DNA of 64,000 bases from Nigrospora sphaerica (GCA_018287875.1 JAGVVL010000015.1:1054001-1118000); one strand, 5' to 3'; positions 45,845 to 56,928 are shown, numbered from the stretch's first letter. The notes: generated by a model not told the origin, from the sequence alone. Numbers and translations are program-made.

Positions 45845-46568
45845 ATGAAGATGCAAACTGCACCCGTGGTCGGACTCATCGCAGCCGCCAACGCCTATGC
45901 CATCCACGGCACGGCGCCTGGAACCGGTTATACCACGACGACAACCGTGGTGACCAGCGTCTATGAGACCTATTGCCCTGTTCCGACTACCTTTGCGTAC
46001 CACAACGTCACTTACACGGCGACGGTGCCAACCACCATCACCATCACCAGTATGTATCCCCTTATCTGCGTTTTGTCCCTCGATGGATACTGACAGTCTG
46101 GTAGACTGCCCTTGCACTCTGAGTGTCTCGCAGCCGCCTCCCGTCGTCACCACGTCATACTGCCCCCCTACGGAACTGCCTCCTACAGTAAAGCCCCCTA
46201 CGCCAACCCCCCCTACCGGAACTGGCGGCTATCCTACCTACGGCAACCACACGGTTCCCGTCCCAGGGCCGAGTCCCACCGGCAGTTACACCACTTTCAC
46301 CTTTACTCCGCCTCCCGTCACTCACCTCCCCGGTACGACTCCTATTCCTGGCAAGCCTCCTGTCCACTCCACGGGCACCGCGCCGGCCGGAAGCCCGCCT
46401 GCCGGCACCACTCCCGCTGGCACTACCCCCGCCGGCCCGCCCATTGCTCCTACCAAGACCCCGGTCGGCCCGACCACCACCGGCCCTGGCCCTATCGCCA
46501 CTGCTGGGGCTGCCAAGGCTGGTTCCATTGGTGCCCTGGCCGTTGCCGGCCTGGCCTTGATCTTGTAA
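45845..46568 (+). CDS. Thr/Pro-rich GPI-anchored cell-wall protein (putative)
   Basis: Two exons, 45845-46049 and 46105-46568 (55-nt intron, donor GTATGT, branch ACTGAC); 222 aa. The start is the first ATG of ATGAAGATGCAAACT. N-terminal signal peptide (APVVGLIAAANAYA). Residues 25-80 carry the fungal cell-wall pattern TTTTTVVTSVYETYCPVPTT ... TITITNCPCTLSV with four conserved Cys positions (ETYCP, TNCPC, SYCPP). Then a long Pro/Thr/Gly region, including PAG-TTPAG-TTPAG-PP tandem units. The C-terminus is a hydrophobic tail (IGALAVAGLALIL) after small residues, consistent with GPI attachment. Expected surface location; an adhesin or structural role is inferred. A TATA-like AATAAATA lies at 45658-45665. 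Confidence 0.8.
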
Positions 46569-48901
46569 GGCGAGGCACGGTTGGGCTACTTTAAGGGGAC
46601 ATAATACAGGACTGGACTGGAAACCGTTCCTGGTTTTGGCATTTGGTGGCATTCATATTTGGGAATGGCGCACTTACAGTGGGAAATCGGTTCTACACCC
46701 TCCTTTGCGTCCCAGCGGATCACATGGAAGCTGCTTGGGGATTTACGTTGTTACGGCATCTTGTTACGAAACTATATTTGCGGTCGACCGGGTGGTATCT
46801 CATGGTGCATGGCGTCGGGGGCCGGAGGGGGCTCAGAAGGGGCGCGAAAGGATATTCTGACCGTGGCATCGACCACGTCCAAGGAGGGGAGGATACACCA
46901 TCACCGCAGACACGCTCCCTACAAAATTATACCCAGGGCATCAGGTGCCACGAGACCTGATATAATCTAATAGATTAATGTTCTGCCGTCCCAGTCTGGA
47001 CGCGCATGATCTGTACGACTCAAACGGAATCCCATTTTAGCGTCCACGTTCTAGCTGGACTCCTGGTGAGCCACAAATGAAGTGGCCAGATGGCCAGGAG
47101 GAGAGGAGGTCCCGAATGAGGTCGCAGGTAGGCAAAACCCCGACGACCAGGCAGCCACATGGGCATGGCTGCTTATGAGACCTTCGTGAGATGCTCACAT
47201 TGCCACAAGGTCTCGCTGACGGGCTGCTTATTGGATAGAAGTTTCGCAGTACCGTTCCCAGGGCTGAAGTTTTGACATGGCACCGAACGAACTAGTCGGA
47301 GCTTCGCCCGAGCCTTGAGAAATGTACGAGCTTGCCCGTCCAGCGTTCATGGTGGGAAGAGAAGGGTGGGAGGGGGGAGGAAGCTGACCGGCATCGGCAA
47401 CGTATCTGGCACGGTACAATAGGTATGGAAGAGGTTTGTAGGTTAGAGGTAGGCTCCTGCTGTGGTGCAGGGCCTAGACGCCTGGATTCAGACGAATATG
47501 CATGCCAAGCTCGTATTCCCACGCGGGCTGGGCGGCCGGACATGGGAATAAGCTCTCGCGGAGCGGGGCACACAGCAGGGAAGGGGGGGTCGCCTTTCGG
47601 ATGTCGCTCGTCGACTAACATACTATGGTACACCTCCCACACGTAGAGATAGAGGTAGGGGACATGGTCTCGTCGCCCGGGCGGGAGCTTGCCTCCCTCT
47701 GTCAAGGTTGCGGCGCAGGGGCGGGTGGGTGAGGTGAGAGGTGTCGAGTGACGAGAGGGAGGGGGGAAGCCATCTCAGTCTATTCCCTCGCGCAACCCAG
47801 TAACCCTCCTGGCCTTGCCCTCCTCCCGTCCGGCCTTGCCCCTGCCTCTCCGCTAGACGGACATGGCATTCCCAGATAAACAGCCCAGCATCCCATCCGG
47901 TGGGCGTCCCCTGTCCGGGTTGGGCTCCATTGCACCGAGGATTGCTGACTCTCGGTCGTTTGGCTCTCTACCCGTACGCCGGACCACGGCGCTCAGCCGT
48001 CGTCTCGTATGCATGTGTGTATGTGTGTGGGTCTTGTCCGAATAGTCCCTTCTCGAATGACATCTCTCAGAAGGTGATTTGCGCCTACCCGTTGGCTTGG
48101 AGTATAAGTAGCAGGGCGTGTTTGAGAGACAGAGGGCAGAGAGAACTGCTACCAACATGAGAGGTAATACTGGTTGGATACACCCTACCACCTTCCGGTC
48201 AGCGTCGTCCGCCATCCACGGACGGGAATCCAAGCAGGGGTGGCTGTACCCATGGGGACCATTTCGATCGGGCTGTCAGGCAGAGCATACATATGCACGC
48301 GCATGCCTACTTGTCCTTACATGTTGAGTGACATGGTGTTTTGTCCCTCCGTCGCATCTGCCAACCCAGGCGAGGCTTGGACCGCATAGGATAGAGCAAG
48401 ACAGCGTGGCCCGTTGTTCACCACTGGAGCTCCCGGCAGATACTTTCCTAGTCCCAGGTAAACTGCAGGTTGCCGGCGCGTATGCTCGGGCCGGATTGGC
48501 GAGAAGCAGCTGTAAACTGCAAGGTGGTCACATTTCGGTGTTCTCCGTAGCGATGCTCTTTGCTTGACAGCATCGCCCTGTCAACACCATTGCATCGGGG
48601 TGTGCTGGTGCAAGCGAATACGGGTCCCACAAGATACTGCCAACGGTCCCGATAGAACATGGTTTATTCTTTGGCTCCAATGGTCGAGCAGCGGTCAGCC
48701 CGCCAACGGCGATTTTTCCCTCCTTGCTCATGAACCCCCCAACTCCATCAAATGCTGCAGCCATCCTCAGCGCCGTATCTTTGGATATCGTAATTTCGTA
48801 ACATAGCCCGTCTCGGAGCGAGGCCGGCCAGCGCGTGCGTGCCTGTCTGACTTGCCACTCACGGCCGAGCCCAAACGCCGCACCCTCGGAGGCCCTAAAG
48901 A
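46569..48901. other. Gene-poor convergent interval
   Basis: 2.3 kb between the cell-wall protein (+) and CDC23 (-). It contains a short GT-rich stretch (48009-48030) and G-rich runs near 47370-47380. No frame has convincing start or similarity. Confidence 0.5.
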
Positions 48902-51088
48902 CTACCGCTCCGAGGAAAACCCCAGCCCCGTGGCGTCGATTCGTGACCTGACTTCTCTGATCAGAGCTTTGGCCTCTTCGACTTCGACTCCGTCTTGGCA
49001 TAGCTCTGTCGCGAGTCGCTGGGCCGTTGGGTAATCCTCCGTACGCATGGCGTGCTTGGCCAGCCACATGCGTGCCTTGCTAGTCGCAGCCGTGACACCC
49101 GTGCCTTCTCCTCCGCTACCGGTATCTACTCTACCGTCGCCTTCGTCGTCCGAGCCTTCGTCGTTGTGTATCGCTATGCTCTCGCCGAGATTGTCCCCGC
49201 CGGATCCGTCTTCTTGCGCGACGCACATCTCCATGTATGCCTTCGCGTCGTCGTCCTCTTCCAAGGCCTCATACATGGACGCAATCTGCAAGAGGATTTC
49301 GGGGTCCATGTGTGCTCCGCGTAAGCCACCGGTCCCGCTGCCTGTGCTTCCGAAACTGCTGCCCGTTTCGTAGTAGCTCTCGGCGAGCAGGGCGCGCTTG
49401 AGCGCTTTGATGCCATCTACGTTTCGGCCCATGCGCTGCAAACAGGAGCCCACGGCCATCCACATCTTGCCGTCCCAAGGACGAAGCCCAGCAGCCTTTT
49501 TGTAGTACCACAAGGCGTAGGCGTGCATTTCCAGGACCTCGTATGTCTGGCCCAGGCCATACCAAGCGCGATAGTCGCGGCGGTTGACATCCACTGCGCG
49601 GCGGTACGACTCGATAGCGGCGTGTGTGTTCTTGAGCTCTACATATTCATGGCCCATCAAAGTCCAGGCAGAGAGGCAGGAGCGGTCGAGCGTAAGGGCA
49701 CGGCGAAAGTACTGGACCGCCTTTTCGTGGAGGGAAAGGAGCGAGTAGTAGTTGCCTATGACGACGCATGATTCAGGGCGGAACTTGTCCACACTAGAGC
49801 ATAGGTGCGCCAGGAATGCCAACTTTGGGCGTGCGTTCATCACGTAGAGGATATTAGAGTAATGGTCCAGGGAGTCGAGGCGATGCGGGTGAAGGGATAG
49901 GAGCCGACTGAAGTGCTGTTCTGCCGCCACAAGATCCTTGGCATAGTACGACAAGAGAGCATCGCAGGTTAGCAGAAAGGAGGACGTGGGGAAGATGCTG
50001 AGGAGTTGGTCGAGCGATTTGGCAAGGTTGCTGTCGTGCTGGTAGAGCTCTAAGGACGTGTTGATGTGGAACATGAGAGACACGATGTTTTGTTGCAGTC
50101 TCGGCATCAGTCGGTTCAACTGCGTCTTTGTTAGTCTCGGGGTGCCCCGGGGAGGGCGGCAGACTCACATCCTCAATGCGAGAGGTCAACGAAGTTATCT
50201 CGAGCCAGCATCCCCAGTTCATGGGGAAAAGGTGGACACTCCTCACCAGCCAATACATGGCGAGGTCTTCATTTTTCTGGCGGGCGAGGACCATGCCGTA
50301 CCTGTGCAATGTTAGAAACGAATGCGCACAGAGCATGCGTGCGGCTCACAGATACTCCAGCCAGCCCTGGCTGTCAGCGTCCTCCCCATCTTCGGTCTTG
50401 CGCGCATCGAACCAAGCCTCCAGGTAGCCGCTGATGGACAGCAGCTGCTTGTTGACACAGGCGCCCAGGTCTTGGGGACCCATGACCATTTCGGAGTCCT
50501 CATCCTTCCTCTTCTCGCCCGAGAGATACTTGGCATACAGAGCCAGGAAGAGACTGCGCTGGCTGATCCGCGGAAGCGCCGTGGCCGTGGCAGCCCTCGT
50601 AGCCGACGCTGCGGCCTTGCCCCTGGCCTTGCTCTCTGCCGCTGAAGCCGTATCCTTGGGCGAGATAATACTGGCCAGCATGGAATCGGGGACAAAGACG
50701 GCGGCGCAGCGGTCGAATTCGCGACAGTCGAACATTGATTTCGCCAGTAGGTATTTGTTCATCTCGCGCGCCTCCAGCGCGGCCTCTTCGGGGTCGGCAT
50801 TCTGAGTCAGTATGGCAGCAGGGTAGCTGCCAATGTCCGAGTCGTCGAAATCTGGGTTGGGTTCGGGGATCGCATTCAGTAATTCGGCAGCCCTGCGCCC
50901 ACGAAAAAGCTGCAGGTCAGCAACCCGGCGCAGAAGGGCTGGCGAACGCGGAAGAGGGAGCGGGAGAAGCTGGAGGTCTTGCGGGCTTACCACTTGGAGG
51001 CCTGATACAAGCACCTCTCGGAGCATCTGATGACGGCCTCCTGGAGGGCGGCGCGGAGCTGCGAGGTCTCCCTCTCGTTCAAAGCCAT
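48902..51088 (-). CDS. cdc23: Anaphase-promoting complex subunit CDC23/APC8
   Basis: TPR scaffold subunit of the APC/C ubiquitin ligase. Four exons: 50991-51088, 50350-50892, 50169-50301 and 48902-50119 (introns 98, 48 and 49 nt); product 663 aa. The ATG at 51086-51088 gives MALNERETSQLRAALQEAVI, and the first splice joins YQASKW to AAELLNAIP, as in the family. TPR repeats run from about residue 215: YGMVLARQKNEDLAMYWLVR, LLSLHEKAVQYFRRALTLD, THAAIESYRRAVDVNRRDY, AWYGLGQTYEVLEMHAYALW, MWMAVGSCLQRMGRNVDG. A Gly/Ser/Asp-rich acidic insert (about 560-605) near the C-terminus interrupts the last repeats. First intron: the acceptor deeper inside (50893) was chosen to keep frame. Essential cell-cycle gene; nothing missing. 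Confidence 0.93.
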
Positions 51089-51628
51089 GTCGTGACGCGT
51101 GCTCCGGAGTTGCTGTTTCGACGGGACGGGCGTCTGCGCGCGCGGGTCCGTCCGCGAAAGCCTACGGCCGATAGGCTACTACTACCCACCTTCCTCCTCC
51201 CTACCTTATTTCCAATGACTGCGGTGCTGCTGGCGTCAATTGAAGGGCGGGGGCTAGCGCAAGGCACTTCCTGGTCAGCAAGTGCACATAGTACTAACGC
51301 CTACTCCCCTTAGCACGCTATCTACGACATATATATAAATAAATGACTCGCGACGACAGCTATAGAGGTCCGTGGCGTCCACAAAATCCAGACGAAGCTT
51401 GGAATTTGGCCGGAAATGGAGAGGCAGTGATATTGCGGCAAGTTGCGTGGAGTGCGATGTTACATACTACGTCTACCTAGTAAGTGAGCGGCCCCTGCAC
51501 CAGTACTGCAGGGCGTTGCTAGGATTTTTTCGTTCGTTAATTCGTCCATATAAAACACGGCTAATCTATACAAGGCAGGAAAAACCGAGCTTTTTATCGA
51601 ATAATTCACTTATCTATTCTAAATGAGG

Positions 51629-51778
51629 CTATCGCGAAGGCTTCAAATCGGTGTGTAAGCCGTTCACCGCGATGACCGCCTCTACACGTTGAGGCATACT
51701 CGTAACTAGCTCACGCAGCCAGTCCTCTGGAACCGCATCCCAGGCCTCCTTAACGAAGCGGCGTAACTGGTCATAGGA
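51629..51778 (-). pseudogene. Tc1/mariner-type transposase C-terminal remnant
   Basis: A 49-codon open stretch with stop TAG at 51629-51631. It reads DQLRRFVKEAWDAVPEDWLR, then ELVTSMPQRVEAVIAVNGLH. This matches the conserved end of Tc1-family transposases (AW..IP...L..SMP.R..AVI...G..T). No catalytic DDE segment, upstream domain or terminal inverted repeats are visible. The frame breaks immediately upstream in repeat sequence. A decayed fragment; surrounding A/T enrichment is compatible with RIP-like mutation, but this was not measured. Confidence 0.65.
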
Positions 51779-51814
51779 GGACTGGTAGGACTGGCAGGCC
51801 TGCCAGGCCTGCCA
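51779..51814. repeat. 9-bp minisatellite, four units
   Basis: Units GGACTGGTA, GGACTGGCA, GGCCTGCCA, GGCCTGCCA, followed by a partial GGCCTA. It abuts the 5' side of the transposase remnant and may have expanded by slippage after the element decayed. Confidence 0.7.
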
Positions 51815-52719
51815 GGCCTAGGGACGCCAGCGAAGGCAATTTTAACGTATGACTGTTCATGAGGTGCGCAGACGAACCTAATCACTAGCAGCAGCAGCGA
51901 CGTCGGCAGCAGTTATCTGCGAATAGCTTCATGCTAGAGACCTGGCTGAAACCCTTGAGGTATTGCCAGCACCTTTCAAGTGCCTATCCTGCACCTTTTT
52001 TAGCAGTGGAGGCGGCATTAGCGTGGTGGGTCCAGTCCTTGGTATGTATTTACCTATGGCTTCCAGTACACCACATCTACCCGGCCCGGTTACATACTTA
52101 AGGTACTTTCTCCGGCCAGCAAATTCCAGTGCCGAGCCTCCTAATTCGTGGCGATGCCTTGATCTATGTACCTTCCAGCCGTGGTGGACTTAGAGTATCT
52201 ACCTCTTCGTCTTCTAAATACGACCGTCGGGCCGACCCAACCGAAAGATAATCCAGGTCACCGCTGTCGTTCTATCCTCCTCCTTTGCCTCCGGGACCTC
52301 CCGCCCTGCCTATCGATTGCGATAATCTCCTGCTAGCGCGGCTCTTAGTACTGTTGAACCATAGTAGAGGGACGATGTTGATGGGACCCTCAACTGCTTG
52401 GCCAGCTTGATAAATTTGGTGGGGTCAACTCCGTCTCCGATTCCTGTGGCCCCTCGCAATTGTTCCTCCAGTGTCCGTCCGTGCTCTCTGTCCGTTACCT
52501 GACAACAGCTACATATTACCTCTTCCTTTTCCATCACCGACGTTGGAAAGCCTCCGTGGAAAAGTCGCCGTTCTGCCCTCAGTTCGGCTGCCCGACCGCG
52601 TTTGTATACCGTCCTCCGCAACGCTTGAAAAGGCCCTGCTGGCTTGCTAGCGTCGTTTTCGCTCGCCTCGCACGCACCCCTATCCAGCCTCTTCACCGTC
52701 ACTCGCACACGCCGGCATC

Positions 52720-53851
52720 ATGTCCAAGGCAAAGAGCCCGCAGTACACCAAATTTGAGAATGTCTTCAAGGACAAGTTGGTCGACCAGCTGCTTGACCAT
52801 GCGAAGAAGCACAACTTGCCCAAGGAGCAGCTCGATTGGTTCAAGAATGTCTGATCCCACCCCCTGTCGCATATGTGGCCTGTTTGCCCATGAAGCTCTC
52901 GACCGCCCGCTGACCTGTCTTTAGGCCCTCGAGGTGAACACCATGGGCGGCAAGTGCAACCGCGGCATGTCGGTTCCCGACACCGTCGCTCTGCTGCTCG
53001 GTAAGGAGGAGCTCGACGAGGAGCAGTACTTCCAGTCTGCCACCCTTGGCTGGATGATTGAGCTTCTCCAGGCCTTCTTCCTCGTCTCCGACGACATCAT
53101 GGATGGCAGTATTACCCGTCGTGACCAGCCGTGCTGGTACCGCCAGCAGGGCGTGGGCATGATCGCCATCAACGACGCCTTCCTGCTCGAGTCGGCCATC
53201 TATCTGTTGTTGAAGCAGCACTTCAAGGCCCACCCCGCTTACATCGACATGGTCGAGCTGTTCCACGAGGTCTCCTTCCAGACCGAGCTCGGCCAGCTGT
53301 GCGATCTGCTCACCGCCCCCGAGGAGAAGGTGAACCTGGACAACTTCAGCCTGGAGAAGTACAGCTACATCGTCATCTACAAGACGGCCTACTACAGCTT
53401 CTACCTCCCCATCGCCCTGGCCCTGTACTACCTCAACATCGCCACGCCCGAGAACCTGAAGCTGGCCCGTGACATCCTCATCCCCATGGGCGAGTATTTC
53501 CAGGTCCAGGATGATTTCCTCGACAACTTTGGAACATACGAGCAAATCGGCAAGCACGGCACCGATATCATGGACAACAAGTGCTCCTGGCTCGTGAACC
53601 AGGCCTTGAAGCGCGCCACCCCCGAGCAGCGCCAAGTCCTGGAGAAGCACTACGGCCGGAAGAACAAGGAGGACGAGGCTAAAGTCAAGGATCTCTACAA
53701 CGAGATGAAGCTGAAGGAGCTGTACGAGGAGTACGAAGAGGAGCGCGTCGGCGCTATCCGGGAGATGATTGCCAAGATCGATACCAGCAAGGGCCTCAAG
53801 CCGTCTGTCTTCGAAGCCTTCCTCTCTAAGATCTACAAGCGATCCAAGTAA
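52720..53851 (+). CDS. erg20: Farnesyl diphosphate synthase
   Basis: Makes geranyl and farnesyl diphosphate from IPP and DMAPP, the branch point to sterols, ubiquinone, dolichol and prenylated proteins. Two exons, 52720-52848 and 52925-53851 (76-nt intron); product 351 aa, the family's normal size. First Asp-rich motif DDIMD (99-103), preceded by two Phe (94, 95), which sets the C15 chain length; second motif DDFLD (239-243) in [22 protein letters not shown] and GKCNRGMS are conserved substrate-binding segments. Ends SKIYKRSK. Odd: the intron donor is GTCTGA, far from consensus, while the acceptor and branch (GCTGACC) are good; the exon junction [11 protein letters not shown] fits the family precisely, so I trust it. 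High use of C-ending codons suggests strong expression. Confidence 0.96.
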
Positions 53852-54218
53852 GCTGTGTTCGTTGGATGGGGGTTAGGGAAGGGATGACCTACGTTGCAAG
53901 CAATGAAATGACTTTTTTATTGGTCGGTGGCCATAGATCGATGTTAATACCCTGCTGCCTGGCAAACTACTTTCATGACAGCCAAAGCCACGGCATAATA
54001 CGAAGCTACAAGGTATTTATGGATTGTCGTGCCCAATTGTTTACTGGCATACTGTTCCTAACATTAGTGATGTTTTCACATGTACTACTCACCTCTCTCA
54101 AGCAATCCAGGAAATGTAAGTCGGCCCCCTACAGATAGATTCCTACTGTTTCAACCAGCAACTGGGTAAAGCCGGGTGTAATGAATCCGGCGACGGCGCT
54201 CTCCATGGCACCCCTCCG
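53852..54218. other. Convergent 3' intergenic
   Basis: Between farnesyl diphosphate synthase (+) and the bZIP gene (-). A/T-richer than coding DNA. No gene seen. Confidence 0.5.
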
Positions 54219-55424
54219 TTATGACAAGCCGCTAAACGGCCTCCCCGGTTCACTATACACAGCTATACTCCACTTGCGCAAGAACCACGGGGCCGCCTCC
54301 CAGCTCTTCCAATTCCACGGCTGGCAGGCGCCCCTCTGCAGAGCCGAGTGGGAGACCACCAGGGCCCCGTGGACGTAGATATCCATCTTCAACTCCCACA
54401 GGTTGAAAAGATGCGGCAATCCCGCCGACAGCATGATGAGGCGGTCCCGGAATTGCGGGAACGGGATCAGGTCCAGACTTGCGTGGTGGGGGATCAGGAC
54501 CTGGGCGAGAGTGGGACGGAGACTGAGCGGAACCGCGTCGACGTCCCGGCCCGTCTTGGCCAGGGCCTGGGAGGTCAGCTGGCTGGGGTCGTCCTCGGGT
54601 TTCGCATCGGCCCGGTAGAACGGCGACGTGTAGGTGGCCGCACAAGCCGACAGTTCGAGGAGGTCGAACCCCAGGGCGAGGGCATTCTGCAACATTGCGG
54701 AGAAGATGGTGGTGTGGACCATTTGGCGGGCATTGGCCTCGGGGGAAGGGAGCTGACTATGATCCGAGCACGAACTGCCGTTGTAATGGGGGTTCGTGCC
54801 GTCTTCGACAGTAGCCTGCCACGGCTTTTGAGAACGAGGAGAGACTGCCATGTTTGGGGGTGTACTTTGTATGCTTTCGGTGCTGGGGAATGAGCCGTCC
54901 GATTGTAGCACGTGTAGGAACGAGGTCTCCGGCGAGGGGTCTGGTAATAATTGTGTATCGAGCTGGACATCAGACAAGTACTGCTCGAACGATCCTTGCG
55001 GATCAACAAGTGCCACCCATTCGTCAAGAGTTTCCATCAGCAAGTCCGAGTTCGAGCCATTCCCTGCCATACTGGTCCATGGCGTCGCTTCCGTCCATCC
55101 CGGTGACAGGGTATCTCCCTTGGGTCGTAGGGTTGGCCGCCGTCCTCTGGATGTTACTGGCTGTGGCCCCTTTTCTTTACGCTCCTTTTGTCTTTGCCCT
55201 GGAGCATTGTCAATTGGGTCCCTGGAACAAGGGCGCCCGCGTATGCAAGTACGGAATGCATGGCCTCCGCATATTCGTTACACGGAGCCACTATGGACCA
55301 TTCGTTATGTGGCTTACTCACGATAGATCCTCTGAGCCAATCGATTCTGTTCCTTTCTGGCGGGCGTCAGGACCCGCCTTTTCGATTGCCTCCCGGCGGT
55401 GGGACAAGGGAACATGGGTGGCAT
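54219..55424 (-). CDS. bZIP transcription factor with DUF3425 domain
   Basis: Two exons: 55322-55424 and 54219-55198, separated by a 123-nt intron (donor GTGAGT, branch-like TTGACAAT, acceptor CAG). This joins the basic region RKEQNRLAQRIY to RQRQKERKEKG exactly in frame; product 360 aa. The N-x3-Q-x3-R DNA-contact pattern (Asn27, Gln31, Arg35) is intact, but no clear leucine heptads follow, as is usual in this fungal family. The C-terminal half is DUF3425: IPHHASLDLIPFPQFRDRL, NLWELKMDIYVHGALVVSHS, SWEAAPWFLRKWSIA. Two possible ATGs (55424 and 55415, same frame); I use the first. A shorter single-exon reading from the ATG at 55070 would lose the DNA-binding region. Divergent from the NmrA-like gene with 508 bp between starts, so co-regulation is plausible. 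Confidence 0.85.
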
Positions 55425-55932
55425 GACGTGAGCCACCTCTGGCAGGCCTGATATGGGCACTGGTGGCTCTAGGTATTGCTGGTGTTAAGGGAACAAACAG
55501 GCGGCTAAGTACTCGACACTCATCTCGCAGGATACCGAGTATGTGATGAGCGGGGGTTGCGCAATGGTAAGCCAATTGGGCCCGGTGCACGTGTGCACCT
55601 GTCCGTAAAATCCGGGCTAAGACCGAGCCTGTATGCTGGCTTATCTGGCTTACGGTCTGAGAACCAATCACAGTAGCTTATAGACTAACATCACTTTCTA
55701 CATTCTGGGGTATAGTACGATCCTCCGGAGATGATGCCTTGAAAACGGCCGTTAAACGTTTCTCTGTATGGGAAGAACAGTCTATAAAACGCATGGCCGC
55801 CCTGGTTCCTGAGGTCGGACGCAACTAGGAGACCAACCACACAGGCAAAAGCAAAACCAATAAAGACGATTCTGCAACTCTCGGTTGTAGTCGTTTTCTT
55901 CCTTCTCGTTTTGACCCGTCACTTTCACCATT
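55425..55932. promoter_or_regulatory. Shared divergent promoter, bZIP / NmrA-like
   Basis: 508 bp between the two start codons. A CRE/AP-1-like word TGACGTGA lies at 55424-55431, overlapping the bZIP start. A/T-rich segments around 55660-55730 and 55840-55870 could be core promoters. Function inferred. Confidence 0.4.
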
Positions 55933-56928
55933 ATGGGTTCTCCCACCAAGACGATGGTGGTCGTGGGCGCTACTGGAAATCAAGGTTACTCAGTAACTAA
56001 GACGTTCCTTTCCCTGCCCCACTGGCATGTTCGCGCTCTTACACGTTCGCCGACCTCAGAGAAGGCCGAGTCGCTCAAGGCCTTAGGCGCCGAGGTCGTG
56101 CAAGCAGACCTGACGGACGCCGAATCCCTCAAGCGGGCGTTTGCGGGTGCCCACGCCATCTTCGTCAACACCGATTTCTGGCTTCCCTACCGACAAGCTC
56201 TGGACCAAGGCAAAGACGGAGACACCAGCAGCCGTCATGGTCTCGAGGTCGAGCTGCAACACGGCAAGAACGCCGCTCATGCCGCGGAAGGGATCCCCAT
56301 GCTCGAACGACTCGTCTACTCGGCCCTGGGGCCGATGAAGAAGGCCAGTGGCGGCAAGTACTCGCACTCTCATCATTGGGACAGCAAAGCCGCCATCGTC
56401 GACTACATCGAGGCCGAGTGCCTCGCGCTTGCGGCCAAGACGTCGTACATCTACATGGGCGCGTACAGCACAAACGCCTTCTTGCTGCCGCAGCGAGACG
56501 CCGCCACGGGCCGGTATACCGTGACGTTGCCTGCACCCGCTTCCTCGCAGTGGCCCATTATCAACCCCGAAACCTCCACCGGCCCGTTCGTTCGAGCCTT
56601 GGTTGAAGAGGAGGAGCCGCGGACCAAACTTCTGGCGTACGACAGCCTGTTGACTATGGACGAGTGCGTCAGGGCTTGGTCGGATGCGACGGGAAAGGAA
56701 TCTTCCTTTGTGCACATGGAGCGCACGGAAATGAGCCACAAGACGGGCATCCCACTCGAGATCTTGGACGGACCCGGCTTTATCGGTGAATTCGGATTCA
56801 TGGGCGGTGTTGAGAACTACATTGAGCCCCATCAGCTGAAAACGAAGGTGACCACGCCGAGCTACGTTGGATTTCTTAAGACAAGGAAGCTGGAGGACTT
56901 GCTCGGCTCGGAAGGCCCCAAGGTGTAA
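55933..56928 (+). CDS. NmrA-like NAD(P)-binding protein
   Basis: Single exon, 331 aa; the start MGSPTKTMVVVGATGNQGYS contains the dinucleotide-binding GxxGxxG (residues 12-18). Then RALTRSPTSEKAESLKALGA, VVQADLTDAESLKRAFAGAH and FVNTDFW, an NmrA/HSCARG-type Rossmann fold, an atypical short-chain dehydrogenase without the YxxxK catalytic pair. C-terminal part MDECVRAWSDATGKESSFVH and an ending with FLKTRKLEDLL. Known: family members sense the NADP/NAD ratio and can bind GATA factors (nitrogen metabolite repression), though many act as redox-sensing regulators or isoflavone-reductase-like enzymes. The role here is not determinable. Divergent with a bZIP factor. Confidence 0.88.
   Translation: MGSPTKTMVVVGATGNQGYSVTKTFLSLPHWHVRALTRSPTSEKAESLKALGAEVVQADLTDAESLKRAFAGAHAIFVNTDFWLPYRQALDQGKDGDTSSRHGLEVELQHGKNAAHAAEGIPMLERLVYSALGPMKKASGGKYSHSHHWDSKAAIVDYIEAECLALAAKTSYIYMGAYSTNAFLLPQRDAATGRYTVTLPAPASSQWPIINPETSTGPFVRALVEEEEPRTKLLAYDSLLTMDECVRAWSDATGKESSFVHMERTEMSHKTGIPLEILDGPGFIGEFGFMGGVENYIEPHQLKTKVTTPSYVGFLKTRKLEDLLGSEGPKV

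Larger units (their letters stand above)
51089..52719. other. Intergenic with transposon relic and A/T-rich core
   Basis: 1.6 kb between the divergent starts of CDC23 (-) and farnesyl diphosphate synthase (+). The middle (51300-51660) is clearly more A/T-rich than the surroundings and adjoins a transposase remnant and a 9-bp repeat (separate entries). 52200-52719 is presumed synthase promoter and leader. Confidence 0.55.

Noticed and set aside
54219..55070. Intronless 283-aa model for the DUF3425 protein
   Set aside because: The frame continues upstream through a clear splice into a bZIP basic region, so the single-exon model would lose the DNA-binding part.
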